In this document: positions 7,946 through 15,578 of the stretch, in pieces
How the letters are laid out: the number at the start of each line of letters is the position of its first letter
Numbering within the stretch: the stretch's first letter is position 1
Source: an uncultured Asticcacaulis sp.
GTDB lineage: Bacteria; Pseudomonadota; Alphaproteobacteria; Caulobacterales; Caulobacteraceae
Direction: 5' to 3'
DNA: 17,884 nt
NCBI GenBank assembly: GCA_946482045.1
Contig: CAMLPZ010000054.1
Span: 1 to 17,884 of the forward strand
Made by a program: the position numbers and the translations under genes
The notes under the pieces: model-generated
Databases searched by the model: none
The model's input: only the letters and a program-made list of their open reading frames with translations
Told to the model about the DNA's origin: nothing

Positions 7946-7969
7946 TAAGTTTATCGCTACTGGCGATGG

Positions 7970-10873
7970 TTAGTATTTAAGAGTGACGTCGAACAGGAAG
8001 CGGCGGCCATAGTAGTCCATACGGCGCAGACGATTTTCCTTGTTGTCGTCATAGGCGCGCAGCGGCGTGTCGAGCAGGTTGGCCGCCTGGAAGCGCAGCG
8101 ATACGCGGCTGTTGACATTATAGCTGGCGCTGAAATCGACCGTCGTTTCCGGTTCAACGCTGACCAGGGCGCTTGAATCCCAACCATACAGCGCAGTGTA
8201 GGTCGAGTGGTACTTCGCGCCCAGACGCGCTTCGAACGTGCCATCGCTATACCACAGGTCCAGCGTGCCAGTGGTGTCCGCTACGCCGTTCATGGTCAGA
8301 GGGTTATTCGACGGCACGAACTCAGTGATATCGGAATCGACCAGCGCGAGGTTCGAATAGATGCCGAACTTTTCAAACCCTGGAATGAAGCTGAACGGTG
8401 TCTGGAAGGTGAATTCCACGCCTGCGATGTAGCCCGAATCGTCCTTGTTGACCGGCGAGACCAGCGTGTAAGGATTACCGTTGATCGTCTCGGTGCGCTG
8501 GTTGTAGCCGATGTAATTGTCGATCTGCTTGTAGTACCCGGCGACCGCAAACAGCGCGTCCTTATCGAAATAGTGTTCGTACGAGACGTCGAGTTGGACC
8601 GCTTCGAACGGCTTAAGGTAAGGGTTGCCCGAGGAGCCAGTATAGGGTGCGATCGGGGAAATCGTGCGGTTGGCCTTAAGTTCATTGAGCGGCGGCCGCG
8701 ACAGCACCTTGGCGGCGCCGAGCTTCAGGTAGGCGCCTTCAGCGAGTTCAATACGTGCCGTAGCGCTGGGCAGGAACTTGACATAATCGCTGCCGCCGTT
8801 GGACGAGGTCTGGACCAGCGGATAGAAGGCCCAGTTACCCGACAGGTCCTGGAACCAGCCACCGCCCGAGAAGCTCTCACCGGCGCTGTCGCTTTCGACA
8901 CCCACGGCGCGCAAGCCGATATTGCCGTCCGTCGGCTTGCCGAAGAGTGTGGTTTCGTACCGACCCTGGACATAGGCTTCCAGAACCTTTTCACGCACCG
9001 AGGAATTGTAGTCGACCGACTCCGGGTCGAAGTCGAGCGCTCCGGCACCATAGGCTGCTGTCACCAGTTTGTCGAAGTCGCCGCTGAGCATCGACGGAAC
9101 TTCGAAGTTCTTGAACTCATAAGAGGTGAAGTTGCTGGTCGCCAGCGAAGTCACGCCTGTCAGGTGCTGGGCCTGGCCCGTGGCCATCGTCATTTCGGAC
9201 TTGATGCGGTCGGCAAAGCGCGCGCCAAACTGAACCGAGGTCAGGAAGCCGCCCGAAAAATCGCGGCGAGCATCAAAGGCAAAAGCGCTGAGTTCGTCCT
9301 TGAGACGGCCAGGCGCATAATCGCCCGTCACCCATTCAATGCTCTGGGCATTGTCCTGCGGCTCGCTCGAGACCTTGACGAAGGGGTCATCGCCGTCCAG
9401 CATCCAGTCCATGGTCGCCGGATAGTACTGCATCTTGACGGCCTGCCACAGGTTGCTGCGCTCGGCCTTGGAGTAGGAAGCATCCGCTGTGACCGTCCAC
9501 TGGTCGTACGTCCAGCGGCCATTCAGACCGGTGACGATCAGGTCCTTGTCTTCGTTATATTGCGCAATAACCGAAGTGACGGTGCTATAGGCTGTGCGCG
9601 CGCCCACCAGGTCGCCATTCACGACGACCGGGTTGGTGTAGCCACCGGTATTGCCGCCGGCCCAGTTGCCCCAGTTGCCTTCGTACCATTGCTGGTTCTG
9701 GTCTTCGCTGATCTTGAAGTTCGAATAGAGCAGGTCGTAGGTCAGCTGGAAATGCTCGTCCGGACGATACTGGAAGCCGGTCGAGACGCTGTAGCGATCC
9801 GAGGTCAGGAGCTTGGCCTCAGCGGCAGCGCCCCACGGTGTCGGCACCTTTGGGCCGCCGGTGACGATCGGGCCAGTCGAATTGGCGGGGCGGATGCTGT
9901 CGTCATTATAGCCCCAGCCCTGGAATGACTCGTAGCCGTTCTTCTGCTGTTGGGCTGTGACGCCGATGACAAAAGCGAATTCCGGCGTCAGCTTTTTGAC
10001 GAATGAGCCCGAGGCGCGATAGCCAAGACCGTCGTAATCAGGAAAGGCCGTGCCGCCATCGTAATAGACGGCGCCGGCGCGCGCCACCAGTTCCGGCCCA
10101 CGGTATTCCAGCGGACGGACGGTCTGGATATCGACCGTCCCGGAAATGCCGCCGGCGATCAGGCTGGCTTGCGATGACTTATAGACGCTGACGCCGGAGA
10201 CGACTTCCGACGGATAGATTTCCCAGCGGACATTGCGGTCCGGTTCGCTTGATGCGACTTCGCGGCCGTTGACGGTGCCCAGCACCATGCGCGGACCGAT
10301 GCCGCGGATGGCGGCCTGACTGTCATTGCCACGGTCGCGGGTTGTGTTGACGCCCGGCAGGCGCGCGATCGATTCAGCGATGGTCACGTCAGGCAGCACG
10401 CCGATATCCTTGGCGGCGATGGCTTCCATGACGCCGGTTTCGCGGCGCTTGACATCGAGCGCATCGCGCATCGACTTACGCAGGCCGACGACCACCACCT
10501 CCTCGGACTCGGCCGGTGCTTCGGCAGCAGCCGGTGTCGCGGCATTTTCGGCCGTGGCGGCGCGAGCCAGCACGACCGAATTGCCGGCGCGTGATTTGAC
10601 GGCCAAACCGGTGCCGCTGATTAGCGTATCGAGTGCCGCATCAGCCGTCATATTGCCCTGGACGGCATTGGTACGGATACCGCGCAGCTCACTGGCGGCC
10701 GCCAGAACCTGCAGGTCCGATTGCTGCACGAAACTCGGCACCGCGCTTGTCGCGTCTTGAGCCGGAATATTGAAGGCTTTTTCCTGCGCCATCGCCGGCG
10801 CGGCCATAACCGCAACGACGGCGGCGGTGCCCATCAGGGCAGCGCGCAAACCGGCACTATACGTGTCTTTCAT
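7970..10873 (-). CDS. TonB-dependent receptor with STN signalling domain (TonB-Xanth-Caul type)
   Basis: A 967-residue outer-membrane receptor that imports a ligand using TonB energy. The signal peptide ends at about residue 29 (AAPAMA then QEK). Residues 33-103 are a secretin/TonB short N-terminal (STN) domain (FNIPAQDATSAVPSFVQQS, TADAALDTLISGTGL), which in FecA-type transducers contacts the FecR protein in the periplasm. After an Ala/Glu-rich linker comes a TonB box (EEVVVVG, 124-130) and the plug (DVTIAESIARLPGVNTTR, about 162-179; IRGIGPRMVLGTVNGRE; GGISGTVDIQTVRPL). The rest is the 22-strand barrel, ending in a C-terminal aromatic residue (DVTLKY) as outer-membrane proteins do. Length and motifs fit the TonB-Xanth-Caul group, many of which import plant oligosaccharides. 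The FecR and sigma genes lie directly upstream. Import of beta-1,4-galacto-oligosaccharides is inferred from GH53 and GH2 on either side. Confidence 0.95.
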   Translation of the reverse strand: MKDTYSAGLRAALMGTAAVVAVMAAPAMAQEKAFNIPAQDATSAVPSFVQQSDLQVLAAASELRGIRTNAVQGNMTADAALDTLISGTGLAVKSRAGNSVVLARAATAENAATPAAAEAPAESEEVVVVGLRKSMRDALDVKRRETGVMEAIAAKDIGVLPDVTIAESIARLPGVNTTRDRGNDSQAAIRGIGPRMVLGTVNGREVASSEPDRNVRWEIYPSEVVSGVSVYKSSQASLIAGGISGTVDIQTVRPLEYRGPELVARAGAVYYDGGTAFPDYDGLGYRASGSFVKKLTPEFAFVIGVTAQQQKNGYESFQGWGYNDDSIRPANSTGPIVTGGPKVPTPWGAAAEAKLLTSDRYSVSTGFQYRPDEHFQLTYDLLYSNFKISEDQNQQWYEGNWGNWAGGNTGGYTNPVVVNGDLVGARTAYSTVTSVIAQYNEDKDLIVTGLNGRWTYDQWTVTADASYSKAERSNLWQAVKMQYYPATMDWMLDGDDPFVKVSSEPQDNAQSIEWVTGDYAPGRLKDELSAFAFDARRDFSGGFLTSVQFGARFADRIKSEMTMATGQAQHLTGVTSLATSNFTSYEFKNFEVPSMLSGDFDKLVTAAYGAGALDFDPESVDYNSSVREKVLEAYVQGRYETTLFGKPTDGNIGLRAVGVESDSAGESFSGGGWFQDLSGNWAFYPLVQTSSNGGSDYVKFLPSATARIELAEGAYLKLGAAKVLSRPPLNELKANRTISPIAPYTGSSGNPYLKPFEAVQLDVSYEHYFDKDALFAVAGYYKQIDNYIGYNQRTETINGNPYTLVSPVNKDDSGYIAGVEFTFQTPFSFIPGFEKFGIYSNLALVDSDITEFVPSNNPLTMNGVADTTGTLDLWYSDGTFEARLGAKYHSTYTALYGWDSSALVSVEPETTVDFSASYNVNSRVSLRFQAANLLDTPLRAYDDNKENRLRRMDYYGRRFLFDVTLKY

Positions 10874-10878
10874 ATGAG

Positions 10879-10953
10879 GATTCCCCTGTCTTTGACATGT
10901 TCAACGAGGGACACTTCCCGGCCCCTTCAATAACAAGATGAACAACGGGAATC
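10879..10953 (-). other. Possible leader structure over the receptor ribosome binding site
   Basis: The 106-base gap between FecR and the receptor holds GATTCCC (10879-10885) and its exact complement GGGAATC (10947-10953). In the transcript, the downstream copy includes most of the AGGGGA ribosome binding site of the receptor, so pairing would hide it. Two weaker pairs lie between. Seven-base matches can arise by chance, so this is tentative. Confidence 0.3.
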
Positions 10954-10979
10954 TTTTCCGCCGGTATTATCCTACAAAT

Positions 10980-11966
10980 TTACGACGATGCGCCCTGTGT
11001 GCCAATTATGATACGGTCATGACGGATGCTGACCGGCACGCCGAATGCACTGTGAACCGCGCGGGCAAAGGCTTCGGGCCGGTCGACTTGAAAGCCGCCG
11101 ACGAGTTTAACGTCCCGCAGGGATTCATCGGCGATAATGATCTTCTGGTCGTTATAGCGATTGAAATCGGCTGCAGCAGACGCGAGGCTTTCCTCCCGCA
11201 GTATGATCTCCCGTTCACGCCACGCCAGCCTGCGATCGATCTCTTCCGCCTGCGCAATCACTGCGACCGGTTGGGCGGCTTCGGCGACAAAGGCTCGGCT
11301 GCCCGCGGACAGACGCGTGCGCTTTTCTGGATCCCGTACGCTCCACGTTTCGACTGTTCCCTCCGTCACCAGGACGTCGGCGCCATCGGCATGCCGGCGG
11401 ACGCTGAATGCGGTGCCGATAGCACGCACACGGACATCACCGGCAGAGACGACAAAGGGCGCGTCCGGGTTCTTGGCCACTTCAAACCAGGCCTCGCCCT
11501 TGACCAGTTGTACCTTGCGCGACCTTTCACCCATGACAACCTCGACATGGCTGTCGGTATTGATCGCCGCAAGCGACCGGTCGCTCAAAGGCACATTGCG
11601 CAGCTCCCCGCGCCGCGTCTCATAGGTTGCACGGCGGGACGCTGTGTAGCCAACGCCCAAGGCAGCAAGGATGGATGCCGCAAGCCCGCCCAGCAGCAGA
11701 CGCCGGCGGGATGGATGCGCTTTCGCCGGCAAGGTCGGTGCCGTCGCCAACGGGCTGGATAGAATATCTGCCTGGCCAGTCCCCACCCCGTGCGTCAGGA
11801 CCTGCGCGCGATCGAGCAGCATCCACGCAGCCTCGGCACGCAGATAGGCGCCGGCATTGCGGCGGTCGGCATCGTGCCACGCCTGGAAAGCCTGCTCCGT
11901 GGCGGGATCGGTCGTCCCCGCCCTCCGCGCGACCCACTCCGCCGCCTCAGCGTCAATCCGCGACAT
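10980..11966 (-). CDS. fecR: FecR-like anti-sigma/sigma regulator
   Basis: A 328-residue inner-membrane regulator that carries the signal from the receptor STN domain to the ECF sigma factor. The cytoplasmic N-terminal domain (about 7-52: EAAEWVARRAG, FQAWHDADRRNAGAYLRAE) matches the FecR N-terminal domain that binds sigma. One membrane helix is at 89-109 (LLLGGLAASILAALGVGYTAS), and the periplasmic FecR domain covers about 117-210 (ETRRGELRNVPLSDRS, VKGEAWFEVAKNPDAPFVV, IGTAFSVR). The C-terminal part (VGGFQVDRPEAFARAVHSAF) is the STN-like end that normally meets the receptor. The gene overlaps the sigma gene by 14 bases and has its GAGG site inside it, so translation is probably coupled. The symbol is given by family; the ligand is not iron citrate here but probably a galactan fragment. 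Confidence 0.94.
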   Translation of the reverse strand: MSRIDAEAAEWVARRAGTTDPATEQAFQAWHDADRRNAGAYLRAEAAWMLLDRAQVLTHGVGTGQADILSSPLATAPTLPAKAHPSRRRLLLGGLAASILAALGVGYTASRRATYETRRGELRNVPLSDRSLAAINTDSHVEVVMGERSRKVQLVKGEAWFEVAKNPDAPFVVSAGDVRVRAIGTAFSVRRHADGADVLVTEGTVETWSVRDPEKRTRLSAGSRAFVAEAAQPVAVIAQAEEIDRRLAWREREIILREESLASAAADFNRYNDQKIIIADESLRDVKLVGGFQVDRPEAFARAVHSAFGVPVSIRHDRIIIGTQGASS

Positions 11967-12534
11967 GCCTCACTCCGGCTGAGGTGTTCGGAACGGCGAC
12001 GGTCAGCATGGGCTGGTCCGCCAGAGTGCGCAGAATCAGGCTGAGGCCCTTGGCGGTCTCCTTCTCGACAACGTTTTCGCTGATGTCGAGGCGCCTGGCC
12101 GTTTCTGCCTGCGACAGGCCGTGCACCTTGCGCAACTCGAACACCTGGCGGCATCTTTCTGGCAAGGCGCCGATCAGACCGAGCACGCGCGTCAGCTCGG
12201 CGCGCGCCGAGGTCGCCTTTTCCGGGTCGGGCGCATGATCGGCCATGCCGAGATCGTCGAGATTCTGCACCGTCATGATCGACACGACGCGGTTGCGGCG
12301 CACCTGCTCCAGTACGATATTGCGCGCAGAACGAAAGAGATAAGCGCGCGCATCCTGAATATGGTCGGTCCGCTCCATCCGCAGCAGACGGCAGTATACT
12401 TCCTGAACGATGTCATCGCGTTCATCCGCCTTTACGCCCAACCGGGTCAACCATTGGCGCAGGTCCGCCTCATGAGGCAGGATCTGCGTACCGACAAAAG
12501 CCAGCAGCGCGGCGCGATTCTCCGCCGCCGTCAT
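11953..12534 (-). CDS. ECF RNA polymerase sigma factor (FecI-like)
   Basis: A 193-residue ECF sigma factor that should direct RNA polymerase to the receptor operon when released by FecR. Region 2 covers about 21-85 (DERDDIVQEVYCRLLR, RAYLFRSARNIVLEQVRRNR) and region 4 about 118-168 (IGALPERCRQVFELRKVHGL, SQAETARRLDISENVVEKE). Start choice: AGGAGG lies six bases before the ATG at 12534. A longer in-frame reading from 12642 adds 36 residues with no sigma homology and no good ribosome binding site. It sits 159 bases after the GH53 stop and directly upstream of fecR. FecI-type factors usually control their neighbouring receptor and not themselves, so a separate promoter in the 12535-12693 gap is likely; a clear one was not found. 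Confidence 0.94.
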   Translation of the reverse strand: MTAAENRAALLAFVGTQILPHEADLRQWLTRLGVKADERDDIVQEVYCRLLRMERTDHIQDARAYLFRSARNIVLEQVRRNRVVSIMTVQNLDDLGMADHAPDPEKATSARAELTRVLGLIGALPERCRQVFELRKVHGLSQAETARRLDISENVVEKETAKGLSLILRTLADQPMLTVAVPNTSAGVRHVAD

Positions 12535-12628
12535 GGCCTGCCTCCTGATGCTACGATGCGCGACGCGATCATTTCCGCCACCCTGCCTTAAGCTTTCCCT
12601 GGAAAACAGCAGGTTGTCGTGTCCCGCC

Positions 12629-12640
12629 GCATATTTATGC
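12629..12640. repeat. Short palindrome GCATA-TT-TATGC upstream of sigma gene
   Basis: A 12-bp dyad in the AT-rich gap before the sigma gene, with a further GCATAT copy at 12651. It may mark a promoter or operator, since the gap is the likely control region of the sigma-fecR unit, but AT-rich dyads of this size are common. Confidence 0.25.
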
Positions 12641-12676
12641 ACGAGTCATAGCATATGTTGGAAGAAACGTGACGCT

Positions 12677-12691
12677 TATTGTATGACAATA
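12677..12691. promoter_or_regulatory. GntR/FadR-type operator candidate
   Basis: TATTGT-ATG-ACAATA is a dyad with six-base perfect arms. Its core TTGTATGACAA fits the FadR-subfamily GntR consensus TNGTNNNACNA at every fixed position. It ends just before the GH53 stop codon and lies about 145 bases upstream of the sigma start, so it is more likely to control sigma-fecR than GH53. No GntR gene is in the window, so any cognate regulator would be elsewhere. Confidence 0.45.
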
Positions 12692-12693
12692 TA

Positions 12694-14073
12694 TCAGTTG
12701 TCGGACGGCTGTGACCTGTTCAGCACGATCACCGCAGCCGCCTTCGGCACCACGAAGGTCAGAGCTTCCGCCGTTTCCAAGGCGGCTTCGCTGTCCGCTC
12801 TGCCCACGATCACTTCTGAGCCTGGCCTGAGCCAGGCGCTATAGGTGAAGGCATTGCCTGACTTGACCATGGCCACGTTGACGCCGCCTGTGAAGTCCGC
12901 GGTCAGGTATTGCGCCGCCTGGCCTGTGTCGGGAACGCTGAAAGTCATCTCGACAGGCCAGACATATTGCGCCTTGGGCCATTCCAGCGCCGGCAGGGCA
13001 TTGCCCTTGAAGTCGAAGAAGGCGGCGTTCTCCCAATCGGATCCTTGCGCCCAGCGCGTCTTGCACTTGGTCGATACCCATGCCGGCTCCCAATAGACGA
13101 CGCCAACCCCGCCATTGTCCAGCGTCAGCTGCATGATGTCGCGCATGTACTTCGCCTGGCCTTCGGGGGTCACAGGATAGGCCTTCAAAGCCGAATCCGA
13201 GCCCAACAGGTTACGGGCATTGTCAGCCCATTCGTCGGTGAAGGCGTGACCTGTCTCGACGACGATCACCTGTTTGCCAAAGCGGTGATGGATGCGGCGG
13301 ATCGTTTCCGATAATCCGGCAAAATCCATCTTTGACCATTTGCTGTAATAGCTGAGCCCGATAATGTCGTAGCCCGTCACACCGGCCTTGGTGGCAGCCT
13401 CGAACCATGGCTCGACATTTTCGGGCTGGGCGACGTGCAACATGATTTCCGGCTTTACGGAACTGTCGGTGCTGGCGTCGTGCACGCCCTTTATGCCGGC
13501 GTTGAACAGGCGCGCATTGCGCGTCCAGTTGATCGGCGCGTTCTCCTCCGGCTTCGGCCGCAGGATCTCGCCATTGGTCTCGTTGCCGACCTGGATCATG
13601 TCAGGCATCAACCCATCGGCCTGCAGCGCGTCGACCGTATCGACCGTATATTTGTAGAGCGCTTCGACCTGTTGGTCGTCATTGAAGTTGGCCCAAGCCG
13701 CCGGTACCAGCTGCTTACCGCCGTCGGCCCAGTCATCCGAATAGTGGAAGTCGAGCAGCACCTTCATCCCGGCCTTTTTAGCTTCGCGGATGGTTATCCT
13801 GACATCGTCGAGGTCGGAATAGGGCGTCCACTTGGCATCAACCCAGATCCGCACCCGGACGAGGTTGTGACCTGATTGGGCGAATATGCCGTAGGCGTCC
13901 TGGACGCGGCCTTTGTAGCTATAGCGCGCGCCGCAATCCTTCATCTCATTGACATAGGACAGATCGGCTCCGAACCAGTATTGGCGGTCGTGGCTCCCAG
14001 AGTCGTGAGCATGTACGGATGGCGCCGCGATCAGGGCAGCCAGAGTGACGGCGGTTATGAGTGTGTGTGTCAT
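12694..14073 (-). CDS. Secreted GH53 arabinogalactan endo-beta-1,4-galactanase
   Basis: A 459-residue secreted endo-enzyme that cuts beta-1,4-galactan, as found in pectin side chains. A signal peptide spans residues 1 to about 22 (MTHTLITAVTLAALIAAPSV then HAH). The GH53 barrel starts at FGADLSYVNEM (34-44) and has the family motifs VRVRIWVD (72-79) and LDFHYSDDWAD (107-117). The acid/base is E165 in QVGNETNGE and the nucleophile E273 in VIVVETGHAF; both catalytic residues are present. The last 90 or so residues form an extra beta-rich tail (FSVPDTGQAAQYL onward) of unknown role. Start choice: the ATG at 14073 is followed at once by a signal peptide; the open frame to 14202 adds 43 charged residues in front of it, which would spoil export. 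No good ribosome binding site precedes 14073. It heads the run of minus-strand locus genes. Confidence 0.92.
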   Translation of the reverse strand: MTHTLITAVTLAALIAAPSVHAHDSGSHDRQYWFGADLSYVNEMKDCGARYSYKGRVQDAYGIFAQSGHNLVRVRIWVDAKWTPYSDLDDVRITIREAKKAGMKVLLDFHYSDDWADGGKQLVPAAWANFNDDQQVEALYKYTVDTVDALQADGLMPDMIQVGNETNGEILRPKPEENAPINWTRNARLFNAGIKGVHDASTDSSVKPEIMLHVAQPENVEPWFEAATKAGVTGYDIIGLSYYSKWSKMDFAGLSETIRRIHHRFGKQVIVVETGHAFTDEWADNARNLLGSDSALKAYPVTPEGQAKYMRDIMQLTLDNGGVGVVYWEPAWVSTKCKTRWAQGSDWENAAFFDFKGNALPALEWPKAQYVWPVEMTFSVPDTGQAAQYLTADFTGGVNVAMVKSGNAFTYSAWLRPGSEVIVGRADSEAALETAEALTFVVPKAAAVIVLNRSQPSDN

Positions 14074-14120
14074 ATTAAACCAGATGCATCCGCGGGTGCG
14101 TTTCCGCCGAACGACGCGAA

Positions 14121-14148
14121 TATTTTTGCCAAACCTGCCGCAAAAATA
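14121..14148. promoter_or_regulatory. Inverted repeat upstream of GH53, 9-bp arms
   Basis: TATTTTTGC and GCAAAAATA form perfect nine-base arms around ten bases, in the 155-base region between the divergent GH53 and esterase genes. The repeat ends 48 bases before the GH53 start. The size and spacing suit a dimeric regulator binding site; an RNA hairpin in the GH53 leader is the alternative. A separate ten-base palindrome CACCATGGTG lies at 14158-14167. No convincing -35/-10 pair was found for either gene. Confidence 0.5.
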
Positions 14149-14228
14149 CCTTATCGCCACCATGGTGACATCTTGCCCTATCCTTACCATATCCGTGGAC
14201 AATTAACCTTATCCGGAGTTTCTGGCGG

Positions 14229-14918
14229 ATGCGTATCCTGTCTCGCCCAAGCAGCCTGAGATCTTCTTTGCGCTTCGGTCTGCTTCTTCTCGTGTGTCTG
14301 GTACCCATGTTTATCTCCTCGATTGCCGAAGCTGACGCGTCCCAGCGGTCTTTGGCGCGCGAACGTCTCATCCTGGCATTCGGTGACTCGCTGACCGCCG
14401 GTTACGGCCTGAAATCCTCGGAAAGTTTTCCAGTCCGCCTCGAAGCCAGGCTGCGCGCCGAGGGACACAAGGTGCGCGTTCACAATGCCGGTATGTCCGG
14501 CGATACGACGACCGACGGCAAGGCCCGGCTCAGCCGTGTGCTGACGAGCCTTAAGCGCAAGCCCGACCTCGCCATCGTGCAACTGGGTGCCAACGACATG
14601 TTCATGGGTTTCGACCCAAGGGTCACCGAAGCCAATCTCAACACCATCGTTTCGGACCTGAACACGCGTGGCATTCCTGTCATACTGGCCGGCATGTATG
14701 ACACGACCAGTCTCGGCTTCAGCTATTTCGACCAGTTCAATGCCATCTATCCGCGTGTCGCCAAACGGCAAGGCGCAACGCTTTACCCCTTCTTCATGAA
14801 GGACGTGGTTCTCAATGACACGCTGCTTCTCAGAGACCGCGTCCATCCGAATGCGCAGGGTGCCGACACCATCGCCAGGAATATCCTCCCGACGATACGG
14901 GCGGAACTGGGCAAATGA
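14229..14918 (+). CDS. SGNH-family arylesterase / lysophospholipase (TesA type)
   Basis: A 229-residue exported serine hydrolase of the GDSL/SGNH superfamily, close in layout to TesA (acyl-CoA thioesterase I / lysophospholipase L1), probably periplasmic. An N-terminal hydrophobic segment (16-31, FGLLLLVCLVPMFISS) is a signal peptide ending near AEADAS. Block I is FGDSLTAGYG with nucleophile S54, block II has G91 (AGMSGDTT), block III is GAND with N122, and block V is DRVHPNAQG with D203 and H206. All four blocks are intact. Length fits the family. GGAG lies about ten bases upstream of the chosen ATG. It is divergent from GH53. In most Alphaproteobacteria this gene is general metabolism, and a role in deacylating galactan is possible but not supported by anything seen here. 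Confidence 0.93.
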   Translation: MRILSRPSSLRSSLRFGLLLLVCLVPMFISSIAEADASQRSLARERLILAFGDSLTAGYGLKSSESFPVRLEARLRAEGHKVRVHNAGMSGDTTTDGKARLSRVLTSLKRKPDLAIVQLGANDMFMGFDPRVTEANLNTIVSDLNTRGIPVILAGMYDTTSLGFSYFDQFNAIYPRVAKRQGATLYPFFMKDVVLNDTLLLRDRVHPNAQGADTIARNILPTIRAELGK

Positions 14919-15003
14919 CCCCTGCCTTGGAATCACGTTTTGTTCTTGGCGGGGGAATCCGGAAATGGTATTGCAGGATACTGGATTCACTCGGGATTTT
15001 TCC

Positions 15004-15258
15004 ATGACGATCAGCATCCTTCATCGTATTGACAAGGCTCGCAATATGGCACGAGGCTATGAGCTGTCGGTCCAGCCGGGCCTGTTCGGCGACGTCTCCG
15101 TCCTGCGCCACTGGGGCCGGATCGGCACGATGGGACAATCGAAGGAATACTGGTTCCGCGACGAAGCCGAGGCCGCAAACGAGGCCGCCGCCATCCTCAG
15201 GCAAAAGCAGAAGCGCGGCTATGTCCTGCGTGCACCTGCCACTACAACCGACATCTGA
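15004..15258 (+). CDS. Small WGR-domain protein
   Basis: An 84-residue protein consisting of little but a WGR domain: LHRIDKARNMARGYELSVQP (about 6-25) leads to the hallmark HWGRIGTMGQ (36-45), then YWFRDEAEAANEAAAIL and KQKRGY. WGR domains are found in PARP enzymes and some DNA-linked bacterial proteins and may bind nucleic acid; the role of stand-alone bacterial copies is not established. Start choice is uncertain: ATG at 15004 puts the domain near the N-terminus but has only GGGA ten bases upstream; an in-frame ATG at 14965 would add 13 residues. The stop codon overlaps the start of the next gene as TGATG, so the two are translationally coupled. Confidence 0.85.
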   Translation: MTISILHRIDKARNMARGYELSVQPGLFGDVSVLRHWGRIGTMGQSKEYWFRDEAEAANEAAAILRQKQKRGYVLRAPATTTDI

Positions 15259-15578
15259 TGGCGGTCTATGTCGACGATATGTACCGCTATGCCATCGGAG
15301 AGTTCCGCGGCATGCAGATGTCGCACCTGATCGCCGATACGCCTGAGGAACTACACGCCTTCGCCCGGCGCATCGGCATGCGGCGCGAATGGTACCAGGA
15401 TGACCACTACGACATTCCCCTGCCCCGCCGCCGGGACGCCATTACCTCGGGCGCTATCGCGGTCACCTACCGCCAGTGCGGCATGATGCGCCGCCGCCAG
15501 GCCGTTGAAGGCCACTGCGGTGATCCGGAGGACGCTGCCAGATGGTACCGTCAGTGGCTGCGTGAACGCAGCCGCTAG
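15258..15578 (+). CDS. DUF4031 domain protein
   Basis: A 106-residue protein of the DUF4031 family. It begins with the typical MAVYVDDM, followed by GMQMSHLIADTPEELHAFA (about 18-36), RIGMRREWYQDDHYDIPL (about 38-55) and a GAIAVTYRQ segment near the middle. No signal peptide or membrane helix is seen, so it is probably cytoplasmic. Conserved Asp, His and Tyr residues suggest a binding or catalytic site, but no function is known to me. It starts inside the stop codon of the WGR gene (TGATG), which implies the two products act together or in fixed ratio. It ends inside a stem-loop at 15567-15585. Confidence 0.85.
   Translation: MAVYVDDMYRYAIGEFRGMQMSHLIADTPEELHAFARRIGMRREWYQDDHYDIPLPRRRDAITSGAIAVTYRQCGMMRRRQAVEGHCGDPEDAARWYRQWLRERSR

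Noticed and set aside
8207..9928. Plus-strand open frame of 573 codons opposite the STN receptor
   Set aside because: Long but without family motifs, signal peptide or a good ribosome binding site; the receptor on the minus strand explains the region fully.
12535..12642. Upstream extension of the sigma factor to 12642
   Set aside because: The ATG at 12534 has AGGAGG at ideal distance, and the extra 36 residues do not resemble sigma region 1 or 2.
14158..14167. Palindrome CACCATGGTG between GH53 and the esterase
   Set aside because: Only ten bases with no matching extension or second copy nearby; not enough to call an operator.
14074..14202. Upstream extension of GH53 to 14202
   Set aside because: It would place 43 mostly charged residues before a clear signal peptide and would run through the inverted repeat at 14121-14148.
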